Assembly (NCBI RefSeq): GCF_012641395.1
Contig: NZ_JABAIH010000002.1
Coordinates: 832,192-896,191, forward strand
From: Rhizobium sp. P32RR-XVIII
GTDB lineage: Bacteria > Pseudomonadota > Alphaproteobacteria > Rhizobiales > Rhizobiaceae
DNA length: 64,000 nt
Direction of reading: 5' to 3'
The position numbers and the translations under genes were made by a program. Below, one piece after another: positions 61,548 to 64,000 of this stretch (positions are counted from its first letter, which is position 1; every line of letters begins with the position of its first letter). The notes below the pieces were generated by a model. That model did not search any database. It saw only the letters and a list, made by a program, of their open reading frames with translations, and was not told the origin of the DNA.

Positions 61548-64000
61548 AAGATAGACGCGCGGAATTGTTCGCGCCGGGAGAGGATGTGGATGTCTATCTG
61601 CGTCGGTCTCCGCTTCGCCAGCAGCGCGAGCATGTTCGGGTTCCGGCTGGCATGTCGATTGCCGAGATCATTGAGCAATGCGGGATCGAGCCGAGCCGCC
61701 TATATGTCACAATCAACGGTCATTCGATCGAGTTCAAGAATTGGTCGCGCGTCCGGGTAAAGCCAGGCGCCGTCCTGTCCATCGTGAAAGTGCCGGGCAA
61801 GGGCGCTCTTCGCTCGATCCTCAGCCTAGTGGTTGCGGTCGCTGCGCTGTTCTTTGCAGGCCCTATTGCCGGCGCGCTAGGCTTGGCGGGTGTTGCGGGC
61901 GCGACCAGCGTGATCGCCGCCGGGATTACCATTGTCGGCTCGCTGGCCATCAATGCGCTGTTCCCGCCGGCCAAGCCGGAAGCGCCGGCAATCGACAAGA
62001 CCAAGACGCTCTATTCCATCGGCGGCGGCAAGAACTCTGCAAACCAGTATGGGGCTATTCCCGTCATCTTCGGCAGGCACAGAATTTCGCCTCCCTACGC
62101 GGCTGGCGCCTACACCGAGCTGTCAGGCGATGACCAGTACTTGCGCATGTTGTTCGTGGTCGGCTATGGCCCCGTGTCCATCTCGGATCTTCGCATCGGG
62201 GAAACGCCGATCGATCGGTTTGCCGACGTCAGCTATGAGATCATCGAGAACCATCTGACCCAGGCGCCGACACTCTACACCAAGCCGGTCTTCGAGGAGT
62301 CTGTTCAGATCCTTCTCGAAAACGAAATCGGATGGAGCGCAAGCAGCTGGACACAGCGCACAACTGCGGATGATGTTGACGAGATTTCGGTAGATATCAG
62401 CTTCCCGAACGGCGTGTACCGCTATCAGAAAAAGGACGGGAAACGGGTTAACTATCAGGTCGTCGTGGAGGTTGAATATGCTGTCGCTGGCTCCGGGGCG
62501 TGGGTCAGCCTGCCAGCGATTGGCATCACGGCGTCGTCATCTCAAGCCATTCGACGTTCCGTCATAAGGGCAGTTGCGCGAGGCCAATATGACATCCGTG
62601 TCCGCAAAGCGTCCCCGGACTACAACGGCGGAGATACCGTATCCGAGACGACATACTGGACAGCTCTTCGGGGTCGGCGCAATGCATCGGTTGTCAGCTT
62701 CAACAAGCCTCTGACGCTAATCGCCGTTCGCATCAAGGCGACCGGCGAGCTTTCCGGAACTGTCGATACGTTGAACTGCATCGCATATCCCACTATCCCG
62801 TCGTGGAGCGGCACGACATGGATATTGAATACGACGACCAACCCCGCCGATTACTTCCGAAACGTTCTCCAAGGCAGTGCCAACGCTCGGCCTGTCCCAG
62901 ACAGCCAGATCGATCTGCAAAGCCTGCAGGACTGGGCTGTCTATTGCTACGTCAACGGGTTCACCTTCGAGTACGTCGCGACGGAGCAGCGCTCTGTCTA
63001 CGAGATGCTGACGATGATTGCGGCTGCTGGACGTGCCGCTGTGTCGCTTCGTGACGGCCGATGGGGTGTTGTTTGGGATATTGAAGACTCCCCGATCGTC
63101 CAGCACTTCACACCGCGCAACTCGTGGGGGTTCTCGTCCAATCGTGGCTATGCCGACCTGCCGCATGGATTCCGCGTGTCCTTCATCAACCGTGACAACG
63201 GCTATCTGAATGACGAGCGGTTTGTCTATGACGATGGATACTCAGCTGCGAATGCCACAAAGTTCGAGGGCTTGGATTTCCCCGGCGTTACCGACAAGGA
63301 TCTGGTGTGGAAGCATGGCCGCTATCACATCGCGCAGAACCGCCTACAGCGCGAAGTCTACACACTTTCCACGGATTTCGAGCACCTTGTCTGCACACGC
63401 GGCGACCGCGTACTGGTCAACCACGATACGGTGCTGTGGGGGCTTGGTGCGGGCCGGGTAAAGGCTGTCACGTCCTCACCGGATACAGTCACTATCGACG
63501 ACACGTTCACGATGGAGGCGGGCAAGACCTACTCCATGCGTTTTCGGCTTGCGGACGGCTCGACGCTGGTGCGCAAGATCACCGGAGCGGATGGCGAGTT
63601 TTCCAGCTTCACACTCAGCGATACGGGAGGCCTGCCGACCACCGGAGATCTGGTGATGTTCGGCGAGGACGGGTTTGAAAGCGTCGTCCTCCGGGTTAAG
63701 AGCATCACGCCGCAAAAGGATCTAACGGCGCAGCTTGAACTTGTCGACGACGCGCCGGAAATCATGGATGCGGACAAGGGCACCATACCGGATTTCGAAA
63801 CGGGCATTCCAGGGCTGATTGACTACCGCTCCTATGCTCCGACGTCGATGTCTGCGATCGAGCGGATATGGACTACCACGCCGGCAACGTCCGCGCTGAC
63901 CGTGTCGTGGCTTGCGCCTGATGTGGGGCATGTAACTGGCTACATCGTCCGATACGCCCCAAAGGGGACGGGCAATTGGTTTCCTTCGCTTACGGTATCT
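61532..64000 (+). CDS. Tail tip attachment protein J-like, cut by the window edge
   Basis: The frame opens at ATG 61532 (MLALVEDRRAELFAPGEDVD) and stays open for 823 codons to the edge. There is an N-terminal ubiquitin-like region, two hydrophobic helices near residues 88-150 (SILSLVVAVAALFFAGPIAG), then the central tail-tip block (GGGKNSANQYGAIPVIFGRH; DLPHGFRVSFINRDNGYLND). A fibronectin type III domain begins close to the edge (SALTVSWLAPDVGHVTGYIV). It should contact the host receptor. Confidence 0.88.
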   Translation, partial: MLALVEDRRAELFAPGEDVDVYLRRSPLRQQREHVRVPAGMSIAEIIEQCGIEPSRLYVTINGHSIEFKNWSRVRVKPGAVLSIVKVPGKGALRSILSLVVAVAALFFAGPIAGALGLAGVAGATSVIAAGITIVGSLAINALFPPAKPEAPAIDKTKTLYSIGGGKNSANQYGAIPVIFGRHRISPPYAAGAYTELSGDDQYLRMLFVVGYGPVSISDLRIGETPIDRFADVSYEIIENHLTQAPTLYTKPVFEESVQILLENEIGWSASSWTQRTTADDVDEISVDISFPNGVYRYQKKDGKRVNYQVVVEVEYAVAGSGAWVSLPAIGITASSSQAIRRSVIRAVARGQYDIRVRKASPDYNGGDTVSETTYWTALRGRRNASVVSFNKPLTLIAVRIKATGELSGTVDTLNCIAYPTIPSWSGTTWILNTTTNPADYFRNVLQGSANARPVPDSQIDLQSLQDWAVYCYVNGFTFEYVATEQRSVYEMLTMIAAAGRAAVSLRDGRWGVVWDIEDSPIVQHFTPRNSWGFSSNRGYADLPHGFRVSFINRDNGYLNDERFVYDDGYSAANATKFEGLDFPGVTDKDLVWKHGRYHIAQNRLQREVYTLSTDFEHLVCTRGDRVLVNHDTVLWGLGAGRVKAVTSSPDTVTIDDTFTMEAGKTYSMRFRLADGSTLVRKITGADGEFSSFTLSDTGGLPTTGDLVMFGEDGFESVVLRVKSITPQKDLTAQLELVDDAPEIMDADKGTIPDFETGIPGLIDYRSYAPTSMSAIERIWTTTPATSALTVSWLAPDVGHVTGYIVRYAPKGTGNWFPSLTVS

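Larger units (their letters stand above)
22889..64000. mobile_element. Siphovirus-type prophage (left 41 kb, open at the window end)
   Basis: The segment starts at tRNA-Arg(TCT) and holds integrase, recombination, repressor/Cro, replication, methylation, terminase, portal, coat, tail chaperone, tape measure and tip genes in the standard order of long-tailed phages. Most genes overlap by 1-4 bases. Genes appear intact, so the prophage may be functional. The crossover lies in or just after the tRNA. The right attachment site and lysis genes must lie beyond 64000. The virion class is inferred from the tail chaperone frameshift and tape measure, without sheath genes. Confidence 0.93.

Overview
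The window looks like the chromosome of a Rhizobiaceae-type alphaproteobacterium (Sinorhizobium/Ensifer, Rhizobium or a close relative). It is GC-rich, carries an NDUFS4-like complex I subunit gene, and holds gene families common in rhizobia (DUF982, a CyaX-like class III cyclase, a TPR protein with a winged-helix-like N-terminus). The genus is an inference from gene content, not a database result.

Layout. (1) 1-3084: a small helical protein, a one-pass TPR protein and an outer-membrane-barrel-like protein, all on +. (2) 3181-13272, all on -: a sulfatase with the FGly motif C-T-A-G-R, then an overlapping MoxR / DUF58 / DUF4381 / VWA / VWA-TPR / BatD operon, then a formylglycine-generating enzyme (FGE) and a secreted HAD hydrolase. 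An identical 21-bp palindrome-containing element sits upstream of both the FGE gene and the sulfatase gene, so enzyme and substrate are probably co-regulated. (3) 13506-18675: a LysR regulator divergent from an EmrA/EmrB-type efflux pair, followed by an adenylate cyclase. (4) 18763-20383: a 1.6-kb mini-island flanked by a 15-bp direct repeat of the tRNA-Pro 3' end. It carries an unrecognised gene and a DUF2971 gene broken by one in-frame TAG. (5) 20380-22888: tRNA-Pro, an EptA-type phosphoethanolamine transferase, the NDUFS4-like gene and tRNA-Arg(TCT).

(6) From 22889 to beyond the window end: a siphovirus-type prophage integrated at tRNA-Arg(TCT). The right end and lysis genes are not in the window. 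A leftward operon (31761 to 22949) encodes an RHH regulator, recombination-type proteins including a PD-(D/E)XK nuclease, an HNH protein, a DUF5131 protein and, last, the tyrosine integrase. The immunity region (31854-33779) has an S24-type repressor, a Cro-like protein and two operator arrays. In both arrays a nearly identical promoter carries a 14-bp operator in its spacer, and the Cro-like mRNA, and perhaps a second one, is predicted to be leaderless. The rightward early operon runs to 44682: RuvC-like nuclease, two adenine methyltransferases, DnaB-like helicase, a DnaA-domain-IV-like protein and many small proteins. After a structured intergenic region and a terminator come DUF3307, terminase, portal, scaffold, P22-like coat protein, head-tail joining proteins, tail tube, tail chaperones with a TTTTTTC -1 frameshift site, tape measure, NlpC/P60 protein and the tip protein J, which runs off the edge.

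The most unusual trait of the prophage is a set of minus-strand genes set into plus-strand gene junctions: two DUF982 genes, a 286-aa protein that may be a defence factor, a lipocalin and several small ORFs. One DUF982 insertion is flanked by a duplicated 3' end of the helicase gene, which records how it entered.
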